Shown: positions 44,950 to 54,052, counted from the first letter of the stretch. The stretch: DNA of 64,000 nt from Shewanella pealeana ATCC 700345 (GCF_000018285.1 NC_009901.1:1983001-2047000); one strand, 5' to 3'. Notes: generated by a model from the sequence alone, not told the origin. Made by a program: numbers and translations.

Positions 44950-45161
44950 CGTACTATTACCTTCTGTTTGAGATAAGGTTATTGGGTATCGATATAGGCT
45001 CAAAACGAGGCGTGCGATACACCAATAGTTAAGTCTTAAACGCCCCAACAGGCCAAAGGCCTCATAACGCTTGGTGCGTTTTCGAAGTGAATTCACTTCA
45101 TATAATCTGTTTGGTTTGTAAGTCTTTCATTCCTCAGCACTCATCTCTGGCTGAAGGCTAA

Positions 45162-45178
45162 AATTGGTAAGACCAATT
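45162..45178. promoter_or_regulatory. PdhR-type operator upstream of pflB
   Basis: AATTGGTAAGACCAATT, a perfect dyad around a 3-nt centre, matching the PdhR consensus ATTGGTNNNACCAAT. PdhR is the pyruvate-sensing GntR repressor. The same 17-mer recurs at 47234. Confidence 0.75.
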
Positions 45179-45470
45179 AACCATGAGTATATTAACATAA
45201 GCAGAGATAAGCTGCATCTTAATACGGTTAGTTTGGCCTGCAATTTTTAAAAACTGTCGTCCATGCATCAGTTTTTAACCAAAACGGTATTTGGTTCTAA
45301 CACTAATGTCTGTTGCAAGAACAGTGATAGCTAAATAAGTTATCAACAATTAAACATTTGGCCAAAATCACCAACAATCACACTTTAAGGTGTTTGCTAG
45401 CCGTTTGATGACAAAGTGTTTTAATATGTTCTGCTACCTATTATCGGTAACATTGATGATAGTGTTAGGA

Positions 45471-45495
45471 AGCGAGAAGAGTCACTCTTCTCGCT
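45471..45495. other. Hairpin downstream of the DUF3360 gene
   Basis: AGCGAGAAGAGT / ACTCTTCTCGCT dyad 8 bp after the stop codon. There is no T-run on the minus strand, so it may be a weak or rho-assisted terminator. Confidence 0.5.
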
Positions 45496-45502
45496 ATCTA
45501 TT

Positions 45503-47035
45503 TTATAAAAGAGCTGGGATACCAGTGATCATACCCACTGCAAGCATAGCCGCTAAACAGATCACAAAAGCAAGACCTGGAATAACGATACGGTCAACCA
45601 CAGATAGTGATTTAGCACGCTCTTTGTCACCGATCAGTCCGTTATTGTCTAGGAACATAGTTAATGCCCAAGCCAGAACTGGGTTTGCAACAAACGCGGC
45701 AAAAATACAGATACCGGCAGATTGGCTGCTCTTAGTGTCCTTCACCATCTGCATACCCGCTTCAAGTAGAGGCAAGAATACGCCAACAAGTAGTGCGATA
45801 GACATTACTGGTTGCCATACTGCGATATCCATAGGGTAACCAATAATAGCGACGATGATACACAGGGTACCCAGTAAGATTGCACCAGCAGGAATTGGAC
45901 GTTTTGCCGTTGCTGCAGGGATCATATAAGTTCCCCAAGATGAAGTAATGTTACCACCACCTACAGCTGTACCAACGATTTGACGCAGTGAACAGGTAGT
46001 CATAGTGTCATCAACGTCCATTAATACCTTCTCTGCGCCTTTAGGGTAGTTAAGCTCTTGGAAAATACGGTGCCCTAAGAAGTCTGGAGACCACATAGCA
46101 ACGGCCAAGATTGCAAAAGGTAGAGAAGCAATGAAATGTTGTAGGTTAGGTAAGCCTAACTGCCAACCATGTTCCGTAGAACCCCACCAGTACACAGGGT
46201 TTAGGTTCGGAATCCCAGGCTCAGTCACAAATTGTAGATCTAGGCCTGCACCTAAGCCGAATGCCATCGCTACTGCAGCAATAGAACACAGTGGAATTGC
46301 TAGCCAACGCTTACCAATCTTTGCTAAAACGGCATATAAGACCACATTGGCAAGTAAGATAAAGAAGGCTACATAACCTAAGCTGTAATCCAGGTTATGT
46401 TTAGACTGTAGGTTACTAGCCCAATCAAATAGAGAACTAATTTGACCTTCAGCGCCCATAAAGCCAAGGAAGACTAATAGGCCGCCTGCAACCCCGCTGC
46501 TGGTCAGGTTGACTAAGCGAGAACCACCTTTTACATAGCTTAATATGAGACCAAACACGCCCAGTAAGATCGCCAGAGCTAATGGATGTGCGCCAGCCAA
46601 GGCAATCGCACCGATAAGAGGGATCATCGGGCCATGGTTACCAGCTAAGTTAGCTTTTGGGTTAAAAAAGCCTGAGCTGAGGATACAGAATAGTAGCGCT
46701 GGAATAAGCATTTCAACACGAACAACCTGAGTCGCAAATTCTGCGCCTAGGTTAATATGATCCCATCTTTCGCTAAGACCCGCAGCCCAAGCTGCCATAA
46801 CGGCCGAGTACATAACGGTAATACCAATAGTACCTGCAATAGCTGGGACAAAATCTTCCCATTCAAAACGGAAATCACGACCTGGAAGGTTTAGACCCCA
46901 ACGTCTAGGCTTCATGATTTTCAGCTCATTGTCTAAGTACTCTTCACGAGTTTCAAACTCAGACGCTGGACGGTGAAGCTCGCGATAAGATTTCGTCGAG
47001 TCTTCCATTTGTTCGTTTTTCACTGTTTCTGACAT
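45503..47035 (-). CDS. DUF3360 family multi-span membrane protein
   Basis: 510 aa with ~60 N-terminal cytosolic residues and 11-13 membrane segments. Residues ~115-165 (GFFNPKANLAGNHGPMIPLIGAI) and ~345-365 (VGGGNITSSWGTYMIPAA) look like the half-helix regions of SulP/NCS2-fold transporters. I recognise it as the DUF3360 group found in Shewanella and Vibrio. Transport of an organic or inorganic anion is inferred from fold resemblance only. A PdhR-type operator identical to that of pflB lies 199 bp upstream, which points to pyruvate or fermentation metabolism. Confidence 0.75.
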   Translation of the reverse strand: MSETVKNEQMEDSTKSYRELHRPASEFETREEYLDNELKIMKPRRWGLNLPGRDFRFEWEDFVPAIAGTIGITVMYSAVMAAWAAGLSERWDHINLGAEFATQVVRVEMLIPALLFCILSSGFFNPKANLAGNHGPMIPLIGAIALAGAHPLALAILLGVFGLILSYVKGGSRLVNLTSSGVAGGLLVFLGFMGAEGQISSLFDWASNLQSKHNLDYSLGYVAFFILLANVVLYAVLAKIGKRWLAIPLCSIAAVAMAFGLGAGLDLQFVTEPGIPNLNPVYWWGSTEHGWQLGLPNLQHFIASLPFAILAVAMWSPDFLGHRIFQELNYPKGAEKVLMDVDDTMTTCSLRQIVGTAVGGGNITSSWGTYMIPAATAKRPIPAGAILLGTLCIIVAIIGYPMDIAVWQPVMSIALLVGVFLPLLEAGMQMVKDTKSSQSAGICIFAAFVANPVLAWALTMFLDNNGLIGDKERAKSLSVVDRIVIPGLAFVICLAAMLAVGMITGIPALL

Positions 47036-47233
47036 AATTTCTCATTCTCCGAGAAGAACATAGTGATTCATCTAATGCGATGACAACTTTTAGTGGTCCT
47101 TGAGTATTAACTTTAGTATTAGGCGCTCGCTTAGCTGCACCATTTACTGAGTTAACTTACCTGCACAATGTGACAAAAACAGGAAACCTGATTTTGTCGG
47201 CTATACAGTTGTGTTCCCTTACAATTTTAATTT

Positions 47234-47250
47234 AATTGGTAAGACCAATT
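47234..47250. promoter_or_regulatory. PdhR-type operator upstream of the DUF3360 gene
   Basis: AATTGGTAAGACCAATT, identical in all 17 bases to the site before pflB and matching the PdhR consensus. Located ~200 bp before the DUF3360 start codon. Confidence 0.75.
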
Positions 47251-47798
47251 TACCTTATAAATATTAACACATAGGGCGACCGTCTTCATTAAGTATCAAT
47301 ATTATTGAATTAGGTGTTTAAGCTATTTGAGATCCAGTTAACAACTTATATAGGGATCGCTAAACAAATAAGGAGGCGGCATATATATTGCAAAGGCTTG
47401 CTGTCGCGGTTTTGCATGCATCTGCGATACATGGTCGAAAATGGGTTGCTTTTGCGTGCCTAATCACACCCTTGCCTGTGTGTGCGATCCGGCCTGGTGT
47501 TGTGGTGCCGCGGTGTGTGCCCCTGGTCACACTTATTCGTTTTTGGCACTTAATAGTTTAGATAGCTAACTTGGTTTTTCCATCTTTAGTCCTGCAGTCA
47601 TTAAACTTCAAAAATGCTTATACGATCACGAAGTTTGCTGTTATCAAGCTCGACACATCCAAAATGCTTTCATTGTGTTAACCCGTTGTTAATTTTTGGG
47701 TGGGTGCAACCTGCGCCTAAGTCGCTGTAAAATAAGACTTTGCCGTCTTCCTCCCTCATATGTGTGAAACCTTAAATTAACCGCAGGTATCAAGAAGT

Positions 47799-47812
47799 TT
47801 GATACCAATCAT
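47799..47812 (+). promoter_or_regulatory. FNR/EtrA-type site upstream of focA
   Basis: TTGATACCAATCAT matches TTGAT-N4-ATCAA at 9 of 10 defined bases. It lies ~145 bp upstream of the focA start, a fitting place for anaerobic activation by the Shewanella FNR homologue EtrA. Confidence 0.6.
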
Positions 47813-47901
47813 GATTATTATCAAATTTTATCGGTTGGTATTTCTAAATATACTTGTGAGCACCAAATAACGGTTAGTTGATATAAAGGAGGAATAGAGT
47901 A

Positions 47902-47955
47902 ATGAAAATAACAGACTTCTACGTTTCTAGTTGGAGTGGAATAAATGGCGTCTAA
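47902..47955 (+). CDS. 17-codon leader ORF overlapping the focA start
   Basis: ATG 47902 is placed six bases after a near-perfect Shine-Dalgarno (AAAGGAGGAA, 47886-47895). It encodes MKITDFYVSSWSGINGV and stops with TAA at 47953-47955, 11 bases inside focA. The strongest ribosome site in the region therefore serves this short frame, not focA. Suggests translational coupling or a leader peptide; no codon bias for attenuation is seen. Confidence 0.55.
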   Translation: MKITDFYVSSWSGINGV

Positions 47956-49426
47956 TCAAGTGGTTAAAGAACAGGTGCTAGTAAACCCTTTACAGCAAAG
48001 AGCTGAGAGCCCCAGAGCCGAACTACTAAGTCTATACCAACATGCCGAGTATTATGGCAAGGCAAAGGTGATTAAATCGGCATGGCAGTCCTTTGGTTTA
48101 GCTGCATTTGCTGGTGCTTTTATTGCCTTGGCGTTTGTTTTTTATATCACAGTGACAACGGGAAGTGATGGGTCGTGGGGCTTAGTGCGTCTAGCGGGGG
48201 GACTCGCATTTAGTTTAGGTCTGATGTTAGTGGTTATCTGTGGCGGCGAGCTTTTTACCAGTACCGTTCTGAGTAGCGTTGCCTGGGCTCAAAAGCTTGT
48301 TACAACACGAGACCTTATTAAATGTTGGGCTCGAGTATACCTAGGTAACCTCATCGGCGCCGTGATCATGTTGAGTTTGATTATGTCTGCTCGAATGTAC
48401 GAACTCGACGGGGGCCAGTGGGGGATCAATGCACTAAAAATAGCACAGCATAAGCTGCACCATAGCTGGGGGCAGGCCTTCGCTCTCGGTGTGTTGTGCA
48501 ATATGTTGGTTTGCTTGGGCGTGTGGATGACTTTTTCGAGTCGTGACGCACTTACCAAGGCGATCTTACTTATGCTTCCCGTAGCTATGTTTGTCAGTAG
48601 TGGTTTCGAGCACAGCATTGCGAACCTGTTTATGGTGCCTCTTGGGATCACCATCCATCAGTTTGCCGATCCCGCCTGGTTTGAAGCGCTAAACATTAGT
48701 CGCGATACGTTTGCGGATCTGACTCTTAGCAATTTTATTTTTAGTAATCTTATTCCTGTGACCTTAGGAAATATCGTCGGTGGTGGCGTTTTTGTTGGCT
48801 TAGGCTACTGGCTTATCGAAAAGTCAGATCAAAGCGCGAATGCTTCTTTTACTCATCGTGTACCAAAACTTGAAACATCGGCTCAAATACATCAAATACC
48901 AACTTCTGGAGTACTCATCAAAATGCCTAAAACAATAAAAAAACTATCAGTAAAAGATCTTATGGATCCAACGCCACTGACTCTCTCTTCTGAGCTGTCT
49001 GTCTATGCTGCGTTGAGCTTACTTGCAGAAAATGAGTGTCGTAGTGCACCAGTCCTCGACGAAAAAAAGCGTTTGCTTGGTTTTATCTCACAGCAAGATC
49101 TACTTCGTAGCCTTTGGTCTGAAGAGTTTGCCAGAGGTGTTTCATGTAAGGTTAGTGATCTGATGCAAACGGAGGTGATGACGTTATCGCCACAGGACTC
49201 AGTTGCTGAGCTGATAGAGTTAATGGTTGTCGATAGAAGTAAGTTATTCCCGGTGAACGAGCAGGGGATCTTAACAGGGAATACTTTTAAAAGTTATGAG
49301 GAGCGACTACGCAGTGCGTCGCCAAATAAGCCTAGTGTTTTTCCTGTTTTAGATAATGGCCTACTGTGTGGGGTGATCACGCGTGAGGCGATAGCCAAAA
49401 AAGTGTGCGACATTTATAGAGTCTAA
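47945..49426 (+). CDS. focA: Formate/nitrite transporter FocA fused to a CBS-domain pair
   Basis: 493 aa. Residues ~25-295 are a FocA-type FNT channel with six membrane helices; SSGFEHSIANLFMVPLGI carries the central gating His223 (E. coli H209). Residues ~320-490 hold two CBS modules (VKDLMDPTPLTLSSELSVYA and VSDLMQTEVMTLSPQDSVAE), which usually bind adenine nucleotides. Typical FocA is ~285 aa, so this is a fusion that could gate formate flow by energy charge. Its own ribosome site (GGAG at 47933) is modest; the leader ORF overlaps it. Located next to pfl as expected. Confidence 0.9.
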   Translation: MASNQVVKEQVLVNPLQQRAESPRAELLSLYQHAEYYGKAKVIKSAWQSFGLAAFAGAFIALAFVFYITVTTGSDGSWGLVRLAGGLAFSLGLMLVVICGGELFTSTVLSSVAWAQKLVTTRDLIKCWARVYLGNLIGAVIMLSLIMSARMYELDGGQWGINALKIAQHKLHHSWGQAFALGVLCNMLVCLGVWMTFSSRDALTKAILLMLPVAMFVSSGFEHSIANLFMVPLGITIHQFADPAWFEALNISRDTFADLTLSNFIFSNLIPVTLGNIVGGGVFVGLGYWLIEKSDQSANASFTHRVPKLETSAQIHQIPTSGVLIKMPKTIKKLSVKDLMDPTPLTLSSELSVYAALSLLAENECRSAPVLDEKKRLLGFISQQDLLRSLWSEEFARGVSCKVSDLMQTEVMTLSPQDSVAELIELMVVDRSKLFPVNEQGILTGNTFKSYEERLRSASPNKPSVFPVLDNGLLCGVITREAIAKKVCDIYRV

Positions 49427-49445
49427 ATCTTTAGGCTAAAAAGAT

Positions 49446-49479
49446 AAAACGGGACGATGATTATCGTCCCGTTTTTTTT
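49446..49479. terminator. Bidirectional terminator between focA and the LysR gene
   Basis: AACGGGACGAT / ATCGTCCCGTT with a 4-nt loop and eight Ts. Confidence 0.9.
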
Positions 49480-50383
49480 ACTTCTTTATCTGCCGATTAC
49501 GGCACAATCTTTTTGCCTCTGTGATAAGACAGTCCCGTAAAGGGTTTTCACCTGAGTCTGCCCGCCAGATGAAGGAAAGGTGACGCTGCATGTTAATTTG
49601 GGGGGTAGGCAGGATAACCAACTCACCGCTAGCAACTTCCTTCTCAACATCCAGATAGGGTAGGCTGCTAATATATTGTCCATTTTTAACTAAAGCCTTT
49701 AAGACCGGAACCTGTTCGTATTCCTTCCACACATTAAGCTTTTCGATAATACCGTGAATAGCCCCTTCGAATATTCTTCTTGTTCCGGCACCTTGCTCTC
49801 GTAAAACCCATTTTGCTTGCTCTAGTTGAGATAAACTAGCGCTTGCATGTTTGGCATAGGGGTGATTGGGTGATGAAATGACTACTAGGTGATCATCAAT
49901 CCACTTCTCTTTATGTAATCTAGAGTCGTCATTTCTCCCCTCAATAATCCCGAGATCGAACTCATAGTTGAGTAAGCCTTCAATCACATTTTCGGTGTTT
50001 TCTACCGAAAGTTCTATTCTTAGCTCAGGAAAATCAGTATCAATTCTACTGATGAGTTCTGGGATCAAATGTTCAGCAGCGGTTTGGCTTGAGCACAACC
50101 TGAATTGACCGCTAATAAGGTGCTGTTCATGAAGACCTAATTCGATATGTTGGGCCTCTTGCAGTAAGCGTCTCGCTTTGGGACGTAACCAGTTTCCCCA
50201 ATGGCTTAATGTTAGCCGATTTCCTTGGCGGATAAACAGTGGACGCCCTAGCAGATTTTCCAATTGTCCAAGCGACATACTGACTGCCGATTGGGTCATC
50301 GATAATTTTCTTGCTGCAGCACTGACACTTTCTAGGCTCGCTACGGCGTCAAAAACGGTGATTTGCTTGAGTGAATACTTCAT
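49478..50383 (-). CDS. LysR-family transcriptional regulator
   Basis: 301 aa from the ATG at 50383 (MKYSLKQITVFDAVASLESV); a longer start exists but lacks the family N-terminus. Winged HTH (SVSAAARKLSMTQSAVSMSLGQLENLLGRPLF) and a substrate-binding-like domain with LREQGAGTRRIFE, close to the YeiE/CysB-like anion-sensing LysR group. Effector is unknown. Convergent with focA; target genes not evident. Confidence 0.9.
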   Translation of the reverse strand: MKYSLKQITVFDAVASLESVSAAARKLSMTQSAVSMSLGQLENLLGRPLFIRQGNRLTLSHWGNWLRPKARRLLQEAQHIELGLHEQHLISGQFRLCSSQTAAEHLIPELISRIDTDFPELRIELSVENTENVIEGLLNYEFDLGIIEGRNDDSRLHKEKWIDDHLVVISSPNHPYAKHASASLSQLEQAKWVLREQGAGTRRIFEGAIHGIIEKLNVWKEYEQVPVLKALVKNGQYISSLPYLDVEKEVASGELVILPTPQINMQRHLSFIWRADSGENPLRDCLITEAKRLCRNRQIKK

Positions 50384-50798
50384 CTGTATACCTACGGCTT
50401 CCCTATATGAAAATAACGACAATTGAAACTATCAATAAAATTGATGGTTCAGGCGTCGATTTTAAAGTGTGTATAGAGGTGTAACAAGTAGAGTCAGGCT
50501 TGCTATAGTAGAAGTTAGAGCAACCTCACCCTTTTTAGGTAGATAGCAGATGACTTAAGTTTGTATTAAAGTTTTTTCTCGGTTTATCTGTGGGTTACGT
50601 ATTTCGTATTTTTAGATTACGGAAGTGGATAAGCGGGCTTTTTGCATTTTTACTGTGAGTTGATGCAATTATCTTGGTACTCTTTTGACTCCTTATCATG
50701 TTTCTGATTTTTGCTTTCAAGCTGTGTCTAGCATCTTATGCCATTATTGATTAAAATTACCCGCTTGAAAATCCATTCTTAGCTGTGACCTTCCACTT
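50384..50798. other. 415-bp intergenic region between LysR gene and yhdT
   Basis: Divergent promoter region, AT-rich. No repeat, operator or small gene is recognised. Confidence 0.5.
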
Positions 50799-51002
50799 AT
50801 GAGTTTGCTGACCAAAATCTCATTAATACTAACTTTTAGCTACTTTGCCTTCTGGTGTTTTGGCCCCCTCTGGCTCAATGAACTGGGCAATTGGTTTGGC
50901 TTACCCCTGTGGTTTTGGTTTTCCTGTATCTGCGCGCCGCTTCTATTGATAGTGAGTCTTAGCTTTTTGCTCAGCAAAGTTGTAGAGAATGACGATGACT
51001 AG
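50799..51002 (+). CDS. yhdT: YhdT family small membrane protein
   Basis: 67 aa with two membrane segments (LILTFSYFAFWCFGPLW and WFWFSCICAPLLLIVSLSFLL) and an acidic C-terminal VENDDD. Matches YhdT (DUF997) that precedes panF in enterobacteria. Overlaps panF by 14 bp. Likely a partner or folding helper of PanF; not proven. Confidence 0.88.
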   Translation: MSLLTKISLILTFSYFAFWCFGPLWLNELGNWFGLPLWFWFSCICAPLLLIVSLSFLLSKVVENDDD

Positions 51003-52428
51003 TCTGTTGCCTGTGTTAATTTATCTGGTTTTAAGCTTGGTTATCACTCGAGTCTGGAGTGCGCGTCAATCTCAGCAGCTCTGTGACGATAAAGCTCAGC
51101 GCTTCTTCATTGGTGGTGCTTTTCTTAGCGGCCCATTATTAGCATTAACTCTGGTAGCAACCTATACCAGTGCTGGTTCGTTTATTGGTGGTCCAGGAGC
51201 GGCTTATAAATTCGGTTTGGGGTGGGTTTGGCTAGCCGTGATCCAGGTGCCAGTGGTTATTCTTACCTTGGGTGTGTTAGGGCCTAAGTTTCTCGCGCAA
51301 AAAAAACAATACAGCACCATTATTGAATGGCTAGACCACCGTTTTCAAAACAACTGGTTAAGTGCTATTGCCATGTTGAGCTTGGTCGTTGGTTTTGTGG
51401 CGATGATCTCGGTGCAGTTTATTGGCGGCGCACGATTACTCTCTGGCGTCACTGGGATCAGCTATGAATTAGGTTTAGGGGTATTCGTGCTTACGGTCTT
51501 AGCCTATACCTTAACCGGTGGTTTCAGGGCGGTCGTACTCACTGACGCTTTGCAAGGCATGGTGATGCTATTGGGATTAATCATCCTATTGCTCGTCATT
51601 CTTACTCAGCCCGACCTAAGCGCTCAACTTGCTCAGCAGACCGCTAAAACGCCGCAGTTATTAAGCCCTCATGGTGTTGATGACTTTTTAGGCTGGCCTA
51701 TGATGTTGTCATTTTGGGTGTTAATTTGCTTCGGCACTATGGGATTGCCGCATACGATTGTTAGGCTGCTGGCGGTTAAAGATCGCCAGTCATTAAAAAA
51801 AGGCATGCTTTGGGGCACCATAATCTGCTTTTTGATGACACTGCTTCCGCATTTGTGTGGCTTCCTCGGTCGGGCGCTGTTTCCTGACTTAACGGTACCC
51901 GATCAGATAATGCCGACCCTAATCGCTCAGCTCATGAGCCCATTTTGGGCGGGTATTTTACTCGCCGCACCGATAGCCGCAGTTATGTCATCAGTTGACT
52001 CTATGTTGTTACAGTCGGCAGTGAGCATTGTGCGTGATGGCATGGTCAAAGCTAGACCACAGATGGGGGCAACTATACAGGTGCGTTTGACCCAAGTGGT
52101 GATGCTGCTTATTACGGCATTAGCCTGCTTCTGGGCTGTAAAGCCTCCGGATATGATTGTATGGATTAACCTAGCTGCCTTTGGTGCCCTGCAAGCGGTA
52201 TTTTTATGGCCTATCATAGCGGGATTATTCTGGCCAAGTGTTAATGGGCATACGGCTCTAGTTGCTATGTGCAGCGGTATGGTTAGCTATTTAACTCTTC
52301 AGTTGCAGACACCACTGATTTTCAACATACATCCGATTGTTCCCGCATTGCTATTTTCGTTACTGATGTTGGTTACTAGTCACTTAATTAGCAAATCCTT
52401 TGTTAAGGGTTCTATTGAAACTCGTTAA
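50989..52428 (+). CDS. panF: Sodium/pantothenate symporter
   Basis: 479 aa, solute:sodium symporter family with ~13 membrane helices. Conserved stretches include ATYTSAGSFIGGPGAAYKFGLGW, the SSS signature (GGFRAVVLTDALQGMVM) and FGTMGLPHTIVRLLAVKD. Imports pantothenate with Na+. Starts at ATG 50989 inside yhdT (ATG 50995 also possible), so coupled to it as in E. coli. Confidence 0.93.
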   Translation: MTMTSLLPVLIYLVLSLVITRVWSARQSQQLCDDKAQRFFIGGAFLSGPLLALTLVATYTSAGSFIGGPGAAYKFGLGWVWLAVIQVPVVILTLGVLGPKFLAQKKQYSTIIEWLDHRFQNNWLSAIAMLSLVVGFVAMISVQFIGGARLLSGVTGISYELGLGVFVLTVLAYTLTGGFRAVVLTDALQGMVMLLGLIILLLVILTQPDLSAQLAQQTAKTPQLLSPHGVDDFLGWPMMLSFWVLICFGTMGLPHTIVRLLAVKDRQSLKKGMLWGTIICFLMTLLPHLCGFLGRALFPDLTVPDQIMPTLIAQLMSPFWAGILLAAPIAAVMSSVDSMLLQSAVSIVRDGMVKARPQMGATIQVRLTQVVMLLITALACFWAVKPPDMIVWINLAAFGALQAVFLWPIIAGLFWPSVNGHTALVAMCSGMVSYLTLQLQTPLIFNIHPIVPALLFSLLMLVTSHLISKSFVKGSIETR

Positions 52429-52507
52429 AATTGATGGCAGCCTTGGCTAGCCAAGGGCCAGCCATTGGTTTATATTTGCCGCCATATAATAATAAAATGG
52501 TGGCGAA

Positions 52508-54052
52508 ATGGACCCTGTTAACTCTTTTAATACGCTTGAGGATCAGCCTGTTACTGCAAAAGTAACGTGGAAAATGCCTGATACCTTAGTCATTATCTTC
52601 TTCGTTGCCATTGCTGCGGCCCTTCTGACTTACTTTGTACCTATTGGTTCTTTTCAAACTCAAGATGTTACTTACGTTGTGGATGGAGTGGAAAAGAGCC
52701 GTAGTGTGATAGATCCCGATTCCTTCGCCTACGAGATCAACGATAGCGGCGAGCCTATACTACAACCCGTTGCGTTTTTTGAAGGACACGGTGGAGTAGG
52801 CTTCTTTAACTTTGCCTTCGAAGGACTGGTGTCAGGCTCTAAATGGGGCAGCGCCATTGGCGTCATCATGTTTATGCTCGTTATTGGTGGTGCCTTTGGC
52901 ATAGTGATGGCAACGGGCACCATAGATAACGGTATTTTAAAGCTTATCGATCGCACCCGCGGCAACGAAGCGCTGTTTATTCCAGTGATTTTCACTCTAT
53001 TCTCTCTTGGCGGGGCCGTATTTGGTATGGGGGAGGAGGCTATCGCGTTTGCGATTATTATCTGCCCGCTGATGATCCGCTTAGGTTACGATGGCATTAC
53101 TACAGTGATGGTGACCTATGTTGCAACTCAGATAGGTTTCGCTTCGTCTTGGATGAATCCCTTCAGTGTCGCTATCGCCCAAGGGATCGCTGGCGTACCT
53201 GTGTTATCGGGTTCTGGTATGCGTTTTGTTATGTGGGCCAGTTTTACCCTGATGGGGCTTATCTTTACCATGCGCTATGCCGCTAAAGTTAAAGCGACTC
53301 CTACGCATTCTTTTAGTTTCCAGAGTGATAGCTACTTTAGAGAAAATCTAAAAGATTCCAAACTGGAAAGCCGTTTTAACTTCGGTGATATCTTGGTATT
53401 GCTCACCATTTTCGCAACGGTTGCGTGGATCATCTGGGGTGTGATTGCCAAGGCTTGGTTTATCCCCGAGATTGCCAGTCAATTTTTCACCATGGGAATT
53501 ATTGTCGGCATTATTGGCGTTGTTTTTAAGCTTAACAATATGGATATTAATACCGTGGCGAGTAGCTTTAAGCTGGGCGCCGCGACTATGCTTGAACCTG
53601 CCGTTTTGGTGGGGTGTGCGTCGGGGATCTTGTTGTTGCTTGGGGGCGGTGATGCCTCAACTCCCAGTGTGCTTAATACCATACTCAGTAAAGCGGGGGA
53701 GTTTATCGGTCAGCTACCAAGCGTGATGTCTGCTTGGTTTATGTACGTGTTCCAATCGGTGTTTAACTTCTTTGTGACTTCAGGCTCAGGGCAGGCGGCA
53801 CTCACCATGCCATTAATGGCACCCCTTGCCGACTTGGTTGGCGTGACTCGCCAAGTGGCAGTGTTGGCATTCCAATTAGGCGATGGCTTTACTAACATAT
53901 TGGTACCGACATCGGCATCCTTGATGGCAACATTAGGCGTGTGTCGTGTTGACTGGGGGCAGTGGCTTAAGTTTATCTGGCGCTTTATGCTGACACTGTT
54001 TGTGGTTTCAAGTGCAATCGTGATCGGCGCGCACTACATGGGCTTTAGTTAA
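52508..54052 (+). CDS. yfcC: YfcC family C4-dicarboxylate/anaerobic carrier-like transporter
   Basis: 514 aa, 12-13 membrane segments, PF03606 (DcuC/YfcC) pattern: WKMPDTLVIIFFVAIAAALLTYFVPIGSF at the start, GGAVFGMGEEAIAFAIIICP, GFASSWMNPFSVAIAQGIAG and TSGSGQAALTMPLMAPLADLVGVTRQ. E. coli YfcC may carry amino acids or dicarboxylates; substrate is not certain. Separate from panF by 79 bp and perhaps co-transcribed. Confidence 0.88.
   Translation: MDPVNSFNTLEDQPVTAKVTWKMPDTLVIIFFVAIAAALLTYFVPIGSFQTQDVTYVVDGVEKSRSVIDPDSFAYEINDSGEPILQPVAFFEGHGGVGFFNFAFEGLVSGSKWGSAIGVIMFMLVIGGAFGIVMATGTIDNGILKLIDRTRGNEALFIPVIFTLFSLGGAVFGMGEEAIAFAIIICPLMIRLGYDGITTVMVTYVATQIGFASSWMNPFSVAIAQGIAGVPVLSGSGMRFVMWASFTLMGLIFTMRYAAKVKATPTHSFSFQSDSYFRENLKDSKLESRFNFGDILVLLTIFATVAWIIWGVIAKAWFIPEIASQFFTMGIIVGIIGVVFKLNNMDINTVASSFKLGAATMLEPAVLVGCASGILLLLGGGDASTPSVLNTILSKAGEFIGQLPSVMSAWFMYVFQSVFNFFVTSGSGQAALTMPLMAPLADLVGVTRQVAVLAFQLGDGFTNILVPTSASLMATLGVCRVDWGQWLKFIWRFMLTLFVVSSAIVIGAHYMGFS

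Larger units (their letters stand above)
44950..45502. other. 553-bp region upstream of pflB
   Basis: Regulatory space for pflBA. It contains the PdhR-type palindrome and a hairpin next to the DUF3360 stop. No gene is supported. I found no clean FNR palindrome here. Confidence 0.5.
47036..47901. other. 866-bp region between DUF3360 gene and focA leader
   Basis: Holds the second PdhR-type palindrome (47234), a G/C/T-rich segment at about 47390-47530 with unusual TGTGTG/GGTGTTGTGG composition and no reading frame that I trust, and an FNR-type site (47799). The rest is AT-rich. Confidence 0.5.

Noticed and set aside
44950..45096. N-terminal extension of PflB by 49 residues
   Set aside because: The family start and length (760 aa) are met by ATG 44949, and the extension is unlike PflB.
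47390..47535. CRP site in TGTGTGCCCCTGGTCACA
   Set aside because: The arms are eight bases apart instead of six, so it does not fit the CRP dyad.
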